DNA of 28,040 bases from an uncultured Gardnerella sp. (GTDB lineage Bacteria > Actinomycetota > Actinomycetes > Actinomycetales > Bifidobacteriaceae): NCBI GenBank assembly GCA_947252975.1, contig CAMXWX010000011.1:1-28040 (forward strand), read 5' to 3'. Positions 15,725 to 23,826 of the stretch are shown here, one piece after another. The notes beneath the pieces were generated by a model, which saw nothing but the letters and a program-made list of their open reading frames with translations, had not been told where the DNA came from and did not search any database. The position numbers were made by a program, and so were the translations under genes. The stretch's first letter is position 1; each line of letters begins with the position of its first letter.

Positions 15725-17050
15725 TTACGTGTTCCTGCGCTTGCGCAAATCCTCAAGAATTATTCTTGCAGAATTCGTGTTCAAATCTGAAGAATTTTCG
15801 TTTAGAAGCGCGTGCACAACCTTTTGGATTTCGTCCCCATGCGCTCCAGAAGCGATGGCGATGTTTGCAGCCTGAAGGCGCATGTGTCCAGCCTGTATTC
15901 CAGGGCCTGCGAGTGCGCGAAGAGCCGCCAGGTTTTGCACGAGTCCTACGGCTGCTAGAACGTTGCGAAAATCGTTGGCATTCTTGACTTTAGCAAGGTG
16001 CAGCGCGATTTTTGACATTGGGAGCGAGGCAATTGCGCCGCCCACTGTGCCGATTTGCAATGGGATTTCGATGCGGCCGTAAAGGATTTGGTCGTTATTT
16101 TGCAAGGTCCACGTTGAAAGAGGCATGTAGCGGCCAGATTTTGCAGCCCATTCGTGCGCGGCGGCTTGCAATGCGCGCGTGTCGTTGCCCGATGTGAGTG
16201 CTGCAGCCACTATTCCGTTTAGGATTCCTTTATTGTGTGTTGCAGCGCGCTCCGCGTCTACGGCGGCCAGGGAGCTTAAGGCGGCGATGCGGCGCGCAAG
16301 GCGCATGCCGTCGGCATCTCCAGCCGCGGCAGTTTTTGCGCTAGTCACAAGCGCTTCTACGGGTATGCGCACTTCGGCGACTGTTGCCGCGCGGCTGGAG
16401 TTGGCAAGAATTGCCACCAGCGCCTTGCGCCCAACCCAGCTTTCCAGCTGGGTTTTAACAGCTTCGCCAATGGTGTTTGCAATGTTTGCGCCCATTGCAT
16501 CGCACGCGTTTATGTCTAGTGTTAGCTTGGCGAAGCCTGTTAACGCCGCCGCCTGCGCGCGTTCTAATCCGCCGCCGCGTTGGTATATTGATGGGTGCGC
16601 GGAGCGCGCAATCTCACTAATCGCCGCGCGTTTTGACTCGTCTCGCATTATGCTATCTAGTTTTTGGGCTACGCTTCCGTCCGCGTCTTCAAAAACGATT
16701 TGCGCGCGCGTAACGTAATGCTCGTTGCGTGCAACAACGCCGTTTTCTAGGCTTTTCGACGCGATTTTTGCGCCGTTGCATGCGGCAGCGATTACGGACG
16801 GCTCTTCCGTAGCCATCATCACGTTTCGAGTAACGCCGTTTACTTTTAGGCCGCGCACAACGCCTACTGGCAGGCTGAATCGCCCGATTTGATTTTCGAT
16901 CATGCTGTTTGCAACGCTTGCAGGAATGTTTGTTTCGCTGCTTTGCGCGAGTTGCTCGAGCAGAAGTTGCGCAAAATCGCCGCTAAGCGCGCACTCTGAT
17001 TCCAGCGTTTTTATGCGCTGTTCTACGCTTAATTCTCGAAAAGCTGCCAT
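15725..17050 (-). CDS. mvaA: Hydroxymethylglutaryl-CoA reductase (class II)
   Basis: It reduces HMG-CoA to mevalonate, the committed step of the pathway. The protein has 441 residues from ATG 17050 with GGAGAAAC just upstream. Class II motifs are in order: IENQIGRFSLPVGV (51-64), the catalytic Glu83 in ATEEPSVIAA, DAMGAN (184-189), catalytic Lys274 in THNKG, GTVGGA (334-339) and catalytic His389 in GIQAGHM. Length is typical. The residue after GHMRL is Gln rather than the His common in this motif; that position is not the catalytic His. The 148-bp gap to mvaS contains two direct repeats of TTTTTTAAGGGCGATTT and TTTTAGTGGTGTAAATTTT plus a CGGAAGCTTCCG palindrome. Co-transcription with mvaS is likely but not proven. 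Confidence 0.95.
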   Translation of the reverse strand: MAAFRELSVEQRIKTLESECALSGDFAQLLLEQLAQSSETNIPASVANSMIENQIGRFSLPVGVVRGLKVNGVTRNVMMATEEPSVIAAACNGAKIASKSLENGVVARNEHYVTRAQIVFEDADGSVAQKLDSIMRDESKRAAISEIARSAHPSIYQRGGGLERAQAAALTGFAKLTLDINACDAMGANIANTIGEAVKTQLESWVGRKALVAILANSSRAATVAEVRIPVEALVTSAKTAAAGDADGMRLARRIAALSSLAAVDAERAATHNKGILNGIVAAALTSGNDTRALQAAAHEWAAKSGRYMPLSTWTLQNNDQILYGRIEIPLQIGTVGGAIASLPMSKIALHLAKVKNANDFRNVLAAVGLVQNLAALRALAGPGIQAGHMRLQAANIAIASGAHGDEIQKVVHALLNENSSDLNTNSARIILEDLRKRRNT

Positions 17051-17363
17051 GTTTCTCCATTTTTTGCGCTATTTTCACGATTTTCATTTTTACGTTTTTC
17101 ACTTTTGCAATGTTTCTTTGACGCCATTGACGCCATTTTTCAAGTCGCCAGTAGCCGCCACATTCGCTAGCAGCCGCATAACTGCGACCAGTCGCGCGTG
17201 TTGTAAGCATCCGCAAAGTCGCCAGCAACCGCGCGATTTGCGACACTCCGCAAGTGGTGTCATTCGTATACGCACACTCCGTGCGTGTCGCAACACGCAT
17301 CCTTCAGTCGTCACAACTCCAGTTGCAACACACGCACGTCAACCGCGCAAGTCAATCGCACGT
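17051..17363. other. Non-coding spacer between thiolase and HMG-CoA reductase genes
   Basis: There is no credible gene in these ~313 bp. Open frames on both strands lack ribosome binding sites and have biased, repetitive composition. The sequence is rich in GTCGC(C/A)AGCA(A/G)CCG-like pieces, for example AAGTCGCCAGCAACCG at about 17214-17230, a variant of the dispersed ~22-bp repeat. It looks like a stretch grown from degenerate copies of that repeat. Confidence 0.5.
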
Positions 17364-18656
17364 CTACTTTCGCATCCTAACTTGCATGCTCACTCCAATT
17401 CCGCCTCCCACGCACAGCGCCGCAACGCCGTTTTGCATGTGATTGTCTTTAAGCGCGTAAAGAAGTGTTGTTAAAATCCTGGCTCCGCTAGCGCCAAGAG
17501 GGTGACCGAGCGCAATCGCGCCGCCTCTTACATTCAGCTTGTTTTCGCTTATGTTCAGCTGCTGGCATACGGCTATGCTTTGCGCAGCAAACGCTTCGTT
17601 AATCTCAAAAAGGTCAATGTTTTCAACGGTGTAGCCCGTGTTTTTTAGCATGCGCTCCATAACGTGTTTTGGCGCGTATCCCATAAGATCTGGGCTGATT
17701 CCGCCCTCGGCAAATCCCACGATTTCTGCCAAATAGTCGATTCCGTGCGCGATTGCGTAGTCTTTGCTCATTAAGACGAGTGCTGCTGCGCCGTCGTTGA
17801 TACCGCTTGCGTTTCCAGCAGTTACAGTAGGCGAGTGTTTTGTGCCAGAATCTGCCTCGCTCATTCCACCAGTTTCGCGACTGCCAGAATCCGCCTCGCT
17901 CAAGCCACAGTTCGCTCCACGCATTCCATCAGCTTCGCGCGTTCCAAAATCCGCCTCAAACAACGTTTTAAGCTTAGTCAATTTCTCCATAGAAGTGTTG
18001 GCTCGCGGATGCTCGTCTCGACTAATCAAAGTTCCGTCCGCAAGCTGCACGGGCGCAATCTCCGCGTCAAAATCTCCGTTATTTTGTGCAAAAACGGCTT
18101 TCTGGTGCGATTTTAGCGCAAAAGCGTCTTGCTGCTCGCGCGTTATGCCAAACTTTGCAGCCACGTTTTCGGCAGTAACTCCCATTTCTTTGCCAGTAAA
18201 AGCATCACAAAGACCGTCTTTTTTTAGTCCATCAACCAGCGCGCTGTTGCCGTAACGAATGCCACCAAATCGCACGTTTTGCGCGTAAAACGGCACGTTG
18301 CTCATGCTTTCCGTGCCTCCAGCAACTACCACTTTTGCATCTCCCATGCAAATCGCAGATTGCGCAAGGCGAATGGCTTTAAGACCAGATCCGCAAACTT
18401 CGTTGATTGTCATTGCGCAACTTGACTCGTCAAGCCCCGAGCTAAGGGCGATTTGGCGCGCAACGTTTTGACCGCTGCCTGCTTGAAGTACGTTGCCAAA
18501 AATCGCTTGATCTACGGATTTTGGGCTGATTCCTGCGCGTTCGATTGCGGCTTTTGCTGCGATTGTTCCTAAATCAACAGATGTGAGCGACTTCAACGCG
18601 CCTCCGAATTTGCCTATCGGTGTGCGCGCTGCGCTTACAATCACAACATCACTCAT
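17364..18656 (-). CDS. Acetyl-CoA C-acetyltransferase (thiolase II)
   Basis: It joins two acetyl-CoA into acetoacetyl-CoA, the entry step of the mevalonate pathway. ATG 18656 (MSDVVIVSAARTPIGKFGG) matches the usual thiolase start, giving 430 residues. A TTG five codons upstream is possible, but neither has a clear binding site. The nucleophile is Cys88 (NEVCGSG). The later active-site residues are His385 (ALGHPLGASG) and Cys415 (ALCVGGGIG), and NEAFA lies near 354-358. Between about residues 235 and 274 there is a ~40-residue insert of repeating EADSG-R-(E/T)-GGM-like units, coded by repeats at ~17850-17955, which the family normally lacks. It is first in the minus-strand mevalonate set, ahead of mvaA and mvaS. 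Confidence 0.93.
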   Translation of the reverse strand: MSDVVIVSAARTPIGKFGGALKSLTSVDLGTIAAKAAIERAGISPKSVDQAIFGNVLQAGSGQNVARQIALSSGLDESSCAMTINEVCGSGLKAIRLAQSAICMGDAKVVVAGGTESMSNVPFYAQNVRFGGIRYGNSALVDGLKKDGLCDAFTGKEMGVTAENVAAKFGITREQQDAFALKSHQKAVFAQNNGDFDAEIAPVQLADGTLISRDEHPRANTSMEKLTKLKTLFEADFGTREADGMRGANCGLSEADSGSRETGGMSEADSGTKHSPTVTAGNASGINDGAAALVLMSKDYAIAHGIDYLAEIVGFAEGGISPDLMGYAPKHVMERMLKNTGYTVENIDLFEINEAFAAQSIAVCQQLNISENKLNVRGGAIALGHPLGASGARILTTLLYALKDNHMQNGVAALCVGGGIGVSMQVRMRK

Positions 18657-18880
18657 ACGTTTAGCCGCCAATCAGTTGAAAACTAGCCGATTAAAGCTAT
18701 CTTGATCAAGCTATCTTATTGAAAATTATTAAAAATTGCATGTTGAAAACTAGCACATTTAGAGTAATAGGTTTCAAACACCAACCGAACTACTTTATCG
18801 TATTTTTACGCAAAATTGCGATTTGTGAAGAATTATGTTTAATTTTTTCACAATTTGCGCACAATCGCATTTTTCGCATT

Positions 18881-18930
18881 TTCCGCTTTTTGTACGTGTT
18901 TTGGGTTGATTTTGGTACAAAGTGCGTCAA
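18881..18930. repeat. TTTGTAC-type palindrome, first of a direct pair
   Basis: TTCCGCTTTTTGTAC on the left and GTACAAAGTGCG on the right surround GTGTTTTGGGTTGATTTTG. It is followed at once by a near-identical second unit. Confidence 0.7.
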
Positions 18931-18934
18931 TTTT

Positions 18935-18981
18935 TTCCGCTTTTTGTACGTGTTTTGGCCTGAATTTGGTACAAAATGCGG
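18935..18981. repeat. TTTGTAC-type palindrome, second of a direct pair
   Basis: TTCCGCTTTTTGTAC and GTACAAAATGCGGAA pair at 14 of 15 positions around GTGTTTTGGCCTGAATTTG. This is the cleanest copy in the window. Confidence 0.75.
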
Positions 18982-19014
18982 AAGTATCGTGTGGTATAAA
19001 ATGCGAAAGTATCG

Positions 19015-19596
19015 CTATTTGCGGAATGTGATTGAGCCATCGCTAGGATCCATCGACTCCACAATCGCCAGCGAATCCAAGTCATATCCAGCTTCGCGCA
19101 ACGCATCTCCACCGCCTTGGAAGCCTTTTTCAATTGCAATGCCAATGCCAGCAACCGTGGCTCCAGCGTGATCGCAAATGTCAATCAACCCTTGCAAAGC
19201 CTTGCCATTAGCCAAAAAATCGTCCAAAATCAAAACGCGGTCGTCTGCGCTCAAATATTTTCTAGACACAATTACAGGGAACTCGCGCTGTTTTGTAAAC
19301 GAGAATACGGTAGACACGTATTGATCGCCATCCAGGTTTATTGATTGCGCTTTCTTTGCAAAAACCACTGGAATGTTTCCAAAATGACGCGCAGCAACGC
19401 ACGCGATTCCAATTCCCGAAGACTCAATTGTTAGGATTTTGTTGATTTGTGTGTTTTGAAAATGTTGCGCCCAAGCGGCTCCCATTGCGTCAAAAAGCGC
19501 GCAATCGCACTGGTGGTTAAGGAATGCGTCGACTTTCAAAACATTTCCTGGCTTAACAATGCCTTCTTTTTGGATGCGTTCTTCAAGTTCTTGCAC
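19015..19596 (-). CDS. xpt: Xanthine phosphoribosyltransferase
   Basis: It converts xanthine and PRPP to XMP in purine salvage, in the cytosol. GTG 19596 is chosen because AAGGA (complement of 19603-19607) is 6 nt upstream and the resulting 193 residues ([12 protein letters not shown]...) match the family's length and start. The PRPP-binding loop is [12 protein letters not shown] (122-133). KVDAFLNHQ (~21-29) and the SSGIG stretch (~59-63) also fit Xpt. I find no purine riboswitch in the ~300 bp upstream. It transcribes away from pcrA, and thiolase follows on the same strand after ~360 bp of palindromes. Confidence 0.93.
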   Translation of the reverse strand: MQELEERIQKEGIVKPGNVLKVDAFLNHQCDCALFDAMGAAWAQHFQNTQINKILTIESSGIGIACVAARHFGNIPVVFAKKAQSINLDGDQYVSTVFSFTKQREFPVIVSRKYLSADDRVLILDDFLANGKALQGLIDICDHAGATVAGIGIAIEKGFQGGGDALREAGYDLDSLAIVESMDPSDGSITFRK

Positions 19597-19920
19597 GATT
19601 ATTCCTTTCAAATTGCGCCGTATTTTGCGTGTGCAGCGTGTATTTGTATAGCTTACCCCCAGCTTTGACTCACTTGCGCGACGACGTTTTAAGCGCTCAT
19701 CCAAGTCGCTTTGTCCGTTTTTGCCCGTGTTTGTTTATTTTTGCCCGTGTTTGTTTCTAAAATCGACCAAAAAGGAACAAACTCGGGAATATTGCTAGCG
19801 AGCTACGTTTTAAGCTTGAAGCCGTTGATTTGCAAAACGCACGATTTGCGTTTAGCTGCCGTCCGTTAAAATTGGTTAGAGTTTAATTTTTGCGATTTGG
19901 AACACGGGGGAGAGTGGCTT
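19597..19920. other. Divergent intergenic region between xpt and pcrA
   Basis: There is no gene. It must contain the promoters for both neighbours. It holds a 20-bp-period tandem duplication (TTTTTG then CCCGTGTTTGTTT, at 19718-19736 and 19738-19756). The second copy forms the left arm of a palindrome (19744-19787). No riboswitch is recognisable. Confidence 0.6.
19744..19787. repeat. Palindrome with GTTTGTT/AACAAAC arms
   Basis: CCCGTGTTTGTT (19744-19755) pairs with AACAAACTCGGG (19776-19787) at 11 of 12 positions. The arms parallel the TTTGTAC family with different inner bases. Confidence 0.6.
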
Positions 19921-22896
19921 TTGAGCAAGTACGGTTACGATTTTGATTTGTTTGGCAATCCAGAAGATGCCGACGAGCAGAGCGATGCTCTTATTAATGA
20001 AGTTTTCGACGAGCAGCGCGATGCTTCTGTTGGTGATGCCCCTATTATCGATGCTCCTATTAATGAAGATATGACGAGCGAAGTTTCTGCTTCTATGGCG
20101 GCTTTCGATTCTTCCGCTGCCTCCGCCCAATACAGCCAATCCGCCCAGTCCGCCCAATACAGCCAGTCTGCCCAATCATCCCAGCGCACACCAATCGCAC
20201 AGCCATCCGCACAATCTTCCAACATTCCTGAAATCAACCCACAATCGCTTTTAGAAGGCTTAAATCCACAGCAATCCAAGGCTGTTCAATACACTGGCCC
20301 CGCGCTTTTAATCGGAGCTGGCGCAGGCAGCGGCAAAACGCGTGTTCTTACGCGCCGAATCGCGTGGATTTTGGCTAATCGCAAAGCGTGGCCGAGCCAA
20401 ATTCTTGCAATCACGTTTACAAACAAGGCAGCCGCGGAGATGCGCGAGCGCCTGGCAAGCTTAATCGGCAATAGCGCAAATAGCATGTGGGTCTCCACTT
20501 TCCACTCTGCTTGCGTTAAGATTCTTCGCGCTCATGGCGATTCAATCGGCTTAAAATCAGGCTTTTCTATCTACGATTCTTCGGATTGCGAGCGTCTTGT
20601 TAAAATAATCGCATCCGAATTGAACATCGATATTAAAAAGTTTACGCCGAAACTTTTATTGTCTAAGATATCTGATTTCAAAAATAATTTGGTTGCATGG
20701 CAAGAAAATCTTAAAAATTACGCACCAGATTATAAGCCAGGCGCGTCTGTATCTGGCGCATCTAGCTTTAATGCTGCTGGCAATGCCGATGCGCTTTACG
20801 CTGCTGTTTACGCGGAGTACCAAAATAGGCTTAGCGTTTCGAATGCTGTTGATTTTGACGATTTGATTATGCTAACGGTTAAGCTTTTGCGCCAAAATCC
20901 GCAAGTTAGCGCGTATTACAAGCGAAAGTTCCGCTACATTTTGGTTGACGAGTATCAAGATACAAATCACGCGCAATACGTTTTGATTCGCCAGCTTGCA
21001 GGTGTGGGTGATGCAGGCGTGGGTGATAATTCCGCACGCTTCGCAACCACTGACGCTTCCGAAGCCTCTGCAGCTTCACCAGATTCCGCCCAACTTTCGC
21101 AATCTTCAATCACGGTTGTTGGCGATTCCGACCAGTCGATTTACGCTTTCCGCGGTGCAGATATTCGCAATATTCAAGACTTTGAGCAGGATTTTCCAAA
21201 CGCTACAACAATTATGTTGGAGCAGAATTATCGCTCTACACAAACCATTTTGGACGCTGCAAATGCTGTGATTTCTAACAACACTAATCGCAAGCCTAAA
21301 AAGTTGTGGACTTCTTTAGGCAAAGGATCGCCAATCGTAGGCTACGTAGCAGATAACGCGCAAGGCGAGGCAATGTGGGTTGCTCAAGAAATCGCGCGCT
21401 TGGCAAGCGAAGATGGCGAAGATGGCGTAAACTACTCAGATATTGCGATTATGTATCGCGCAAATTCGCAATCGCGTAGCTTAGAAGATGCGCTTATTAA
21501 GTCGGGCTTGCCTTATCAACTTGTTGGCGGAACTAAGTTCTATGAGCGTCGCGAAGTCAAAGATGCGCTTGCTTACTTGCAATCGATTGCAAACCCTGAT
21601 GATGATGTTAATATGCGCCGCATCTTAAACGTTCCAAAGCGTGGTCTTGGTGCGCGTGCTGAGTCGCAGATTACGTCTTATGCAAAAGAAAATTCTATAA
21701 GTTTTTGGTCTGCTCTTAGTCAAATAGATAAGATTGCGGAGCAAATTGGTATTTCATCTAGAACTTTTAATGCGCTTAAGAGTTTTAGGGATCTTATGAC
21801 TTCGCTTATTGACTTTATGAAAGCTAACGATTCCAAGCCTTCTAAGGTTGTAGAGAACGTGCTTAACGAAAGCGGATTGTTGCAGGATTTGCGAGAGTCT
21901 AAGGACCCTCGAGACGAATTTAGAGTAGATAACTTGTCTCAATTGCAATCGGTTGCAGCCGAGTATGAGCAGAATACGCCTGATGCTAATGTTGCTGGTT
22001 TTTTGGAGACTACGGCTTTGGTTGCGGATTCGGATCAGCTTCCAGACCAGGGCGAAGATACTGGAAAAGTTACGCTTATGACACTTCACACAGCTAAGGG
22101 CTTGGAGTATCCTGTTGTGTTTTTGACTGGAATGGAGCAGGGCACTTTTCCTCATTCGCGCTGTGTTGACAATCAAAAGGAGCTTTGCGAGGAGCGCCGT
22201 CTTGCATACGTTGGCATAACTCGCGCTAAGAAGATTTTGTACGTTACTTGGGCAGCTGAGCGCTCTCAATGGGGAAAGTCTGCGGAGATGATTCAAAGCC
22301 AGTTTTTGGACGAGATTCCTGCGGATTTGATTTGCTGGAAACGTACAGAAGCGGCCGTTATGCGGGCTGGACTAAGGGGAGCAGGCAGAGATTTTGACCG
22401 CGATTTTGACCGCGATTTTGCTGGCGACTTCTCCGACGATTTTGGAAGCGACGGCGGTTGGGGTGACGATTCGTACACAACTTACGGAGGCTCGAGTTAC
22501 AGCGGATCTCGCTACAGCAAATCGCATTATGGCAGCTCATACGGCAAGTCGTATGGTTCAAAGTCTTATGGCAAGTCGTATGGCTCAAAATCTGGCAAAG
22601 TCACCACGCGAATCGCAAGAAAATCAAGCGCATCGTACCAAAGTCAATCGTCCACCTCAAATTTGCAATCGTCCACATCGTCATTATCTTACAAAAAGCA
22701 AAGTTTGCAAGAAAAAGACAATCACCTAAACATCAACGATTTTCATGAAGGCGATAAAATTTCGCACGACACATACGGCCTTGGAACTGTTCTTAAAACA
22801 CAAGACAAGGGCAGAAACTCAATTATTACAGTTGACTTTGGTTCGGATGGCGTAAAGCGACTTATGCTAAGAGTTGCTCCGATTGAGAAATTGTAA
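19921..22896 (+). CDS. pcrA: ATP-dependent 3'-5' DNA helicase PcrA/UvrD
   Basis: This is a superfamily 1A helicase for nucleotide excision repair and removal of transcription or replication blocks. TTG 19921 follows GGGGGAGAG (19906-19914), giving 991 residues; TTG 19897 in frame lacks a site. Motif I is GAGAGSGKT (132-140), motif II is LVDEYQD (341-347), motif III is VVGDSDQSIYAFRG near 399-412, motif V is TLHTAKGLEY (from 721), and motif VI is LAYVGITRAKK (761-771). A C-terminal Tudor-like RNA-polymerase-binding domain (~934-990, starting NINDFHEGDKI) is kept. Oddities are a Gln/Ser-rich N-terminal stretch with a 27-bp tandem repeat (20128-20181), a ~36-residue insert between motifs II and III (361-396, with a 15-bp tandem repeat near 21001), and a Tyr/Gly/Ser/Lys-rich linker (821-920) with DFDR and SYGKSYGSK repeats. 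Confidence 0.95.
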   Translation: MSKYGYDFDLFGNPEDADEQSDALINEVFDEQRDASVGDAPIIDAPINEDMTSEVSASMAAFDSSAASAQYSQSAQSAQYSQSAQSSQRTPIAQPSAQSSNIPEINPQSLLEGLNPQQSKAVQYTGPALLIGAGAGSGKTRVLTRRIAWILANRKAWPSQILAITFTNKAAAEMRERLASLIGNSANSMWVSTFHSACVKILRAHGDSIGLKSGFSIYDSSDCERLVKIIASELNIDIKKFTPKLLLSKISDFKNNLVAWQENLKNYAPDYKPGASVSGASSFNAAGNADALYAAVYAEYQNRLSVSNAVDFDDLIMLTVKLLRQNPQVSAYYKRKFRYILVDEYQDTNHAQYVLIRQLAGVGDAGVGDNSARFATTDASEASAASPDSAQLSQSSITVVGDSDQSIYAFRGADIRNIQDFEQDFPNATTIMLEQNYRSTQTILDAANAVISNNTNRKPKKLWTSLGKGSPIVGYVADNAQGEAMWVAQEIARLASEDGEDGVNYSDIAIMYRANSQSRSLEDALIKSGLPYQLVGGTKFYERREVKDALAYLQSIANPDDDVNMRRILNVPKRGLGARAESQITSYAKENSISFWSALSQIDKIAEQIGISSRTFNALKSFRDLMTSLIDFMKANDSKPSKVVENVLNESGLLQDLRESKDPRDEFRVDNLSQLQSVAAEYEQNTPDANVAGFLETTALVADSDQLPDQGEDTGKVTLMTLHTAKGLEYPVVFLTGMEQGTFPHSRCVDNQKELCEERRLAYVGITRAKKILYVTWAAERSQWGKSAEMIQSQFLDEIPADLICWKRTEAAVMRAGLRGAGRDFDRDFDRDFAGDFSDDFGSDGGWGDDSYTTYGGSSYSGSRYSKSHYGSSYGKSYGSKSYGKSYGSKSGKVTTRIARKSSASYQSQSSTSNLQSSTSSLSYKKQSLQEKDNHLNINDFHEGDKISHDTYGLGTVLKTQDKGRNSIITVDFGSDGVKRLMLRVAPIEKL

Positions 22897-22917
22897 AATT
22901 GTAAAATTTCTCGTTTT
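22885..22917 (+). terminator. Probable terminator overlapping the pcrA stop codon
   Basis: GAGAAATT (22885-22892) pairs with AATTTCTC (22905-22912), followed by GTTTTATAG. The stem begins inside the last codons of pcrA. It is AT-rich and of modest strength. Confidence 0.5.
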
Positions 22918-23370
22918 ATAGATGTTGTATGCAAAATAATACAATCTTATTGAAGATTACTTTAGATTGTTAATTGTGATGTTGTTATAGCTATTGCATG
23001 ATTATATACACGAAAACAAAATATTCAAGACTTGTTTTCTATTAAGCTATACGAAAAAATATAAGAGTAAGAAAAATATAAGAGTAAGAAAAATATAAGA
23101 GTAAGAAAAATATAAGAGTAAGAAAAATATAAGAGTAAGAGAAATATAAGCGCAAGAAGAATAAAAGTAAAAAAGAATAAAAGTAAAAACTGCAAATGTT
23201 CAAGATTGTGACTCAAGGGGAAGTCGATTAAGTTCTGAATCATTGCGATTGTAGTTATAAACGAGATTTAAAAGGCGTGGCGCTTGCAAACGTGAGTGCC
23301 GTAAAGCGTGTTGCATCAAACAAAAAGCAACACTAAAAAAATAATAACTAGATTTAATGAGGTATTTATT
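22897..23370. other. AT-rich intergenic region with a tandem-repeat array
   Basis: There is no gene. After the pcrA terminator the sequence is strongly AT-rich, with a 17-bp tandem array at 23053-23186. The promoter of the DUF4418/ABC operon should lie between the array and 23371. A 72-codon hydrophobic frame on the minus strand is a by-product of the repeats. Confidence 0.6.
23053..23186. repeat. 17-bp AT-rich tandem repeat (VNTR)
   Basis: GAAAAATATAAGAGTAA is repeated about five times nearly perfectly (23053-23138; the first copy has one extra A). A variant GAGAAATATAAGCGCAA and two degenerate shorter units extend to 23186. The near-identity of neighbouring units points to recent expansion, so copy number probably varies between strains. 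Confidence 0.85.
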
Positions 23371-23805
23371 ATGAAGAACAAATTATTCGCATCGCTTCAC
23401 GCAATTGTGTTTGGAATTCTTATTGCTATAGCGCCATTGACATTTGCAAAACCATGCTCAACTGGTGGCATGAGCAAAATGCCTAAAATGCATAAAATGC
23501 CTATGATGATGCAGCCTATGGCATGCTACTACACAAGCCGCGTGGCTATTGGAATTGGCGTTGTTATAGCGATTCTAGGCATCATTGCGCTATTTGTTAA
23601 AGAGCACGTTCGCGCTGGCTTAAATATTGCTGTAATTGCTAACTCTCTGTTTATGATTGCTACTACAACATTCCTTATTGGTGTTTGCAAAAGCCCAATG
23701 ATGCATTGCGCATCTGTTATGCGTCCAACGTTGATTGTGTTATCTGTACTAGCGTTGGTGTTTGCATCCGTTAGCGTGTATCTAGATACTAAATCTGCTT
23801 GCTAG
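23371..23805 (+). CDS. DUF4418-like Met-rich membrane protein
   Basis: The protein has 144 residues from ATG 23371, with TGAGG 8 nt upstream. A longer frame from 23308 has no binding site. The first hydrophobic segment (~9-27) may be a signal or anchor. Residues 29-52 form an external-looking Met-rich stretch (Met34, 37, 40, 43, 45-47, 50, with His41) bracketed by Cys29 and Cys52. Three further membrane segments follow at about 57-77, 83-105 and 118-137, with a VCKSPMMHC loop (105-113) between the last two. Length, topology and the neighbouring FtsX permease suggest a DUF4418 family member, whose function is unknown. The Met/Cys/His ligands suggest soft-metal (for example copper) contact, which is inference. 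It is first in a three-gene operon, with 21 bp to the permease. Confidence 0.65.
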   Translation: MKNKLFASLHAIVFGILIAIAPLTFAKPCSTGGMSKMPKMHKMPMMMQPMACYYTSRVAIGIGVVIAILGIIALFVKEHVRAGLNIAVIANSLFMIATTTFLIGVCKSPMMHCASVMRPTLIVLSVLALVFASVSVYLDTKSAC

Positions 23806-23826
23806 TGTGTATCTAAGTAATTTATT

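Larger units (their letters stand above)
18657..19014. other. Non-coding region with two to three TTTGTAC palindromes
   Basis: This region lies downstream of the xpt gene and upstream of thiolase, both on the minus strand. It is AT-rich. It contains two full palindromes (18881-18930, 18935-18981) and a further half-unit TGGTATAAAATGCG near 18992-19005. A 150-codon open frame on the plus strand is only a by-product of the direct repetition and has no coding features. Confidence 0.6.

Noticed and set aside
16902..17474. 190-codon plus-strand frame over the mvaA 5' end and thiolase 3' end
   Set aside because: It is antisense to two well-supported genes and reflects their codon bias.
18719..19171. 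150-codon plus-strand frame with repeated FRFLYVFW
   Set aside because: It is translated from the directly repeated palindromes and overlaps xpt antisense, with no binding site.
19597..19760. Purine riboswitch upstream of xpt
   Set aside because: I looked for the conserved purine aptamer loops on the minus strand and found none.
23053..23186. CRISPR array or replication iterons
   Set aside because: Units are contiguous with no unique spacers, which excludes CRISPR. There is no initiator gene or DnaA-box cluster to support an origin.
23025..23243. 72-codon Leu/Tyr/Phe-rich minus-strand frame
   Set aside because: It is the translation of the 17-bp tandem repeat and has no start signals or neighbours to support it.
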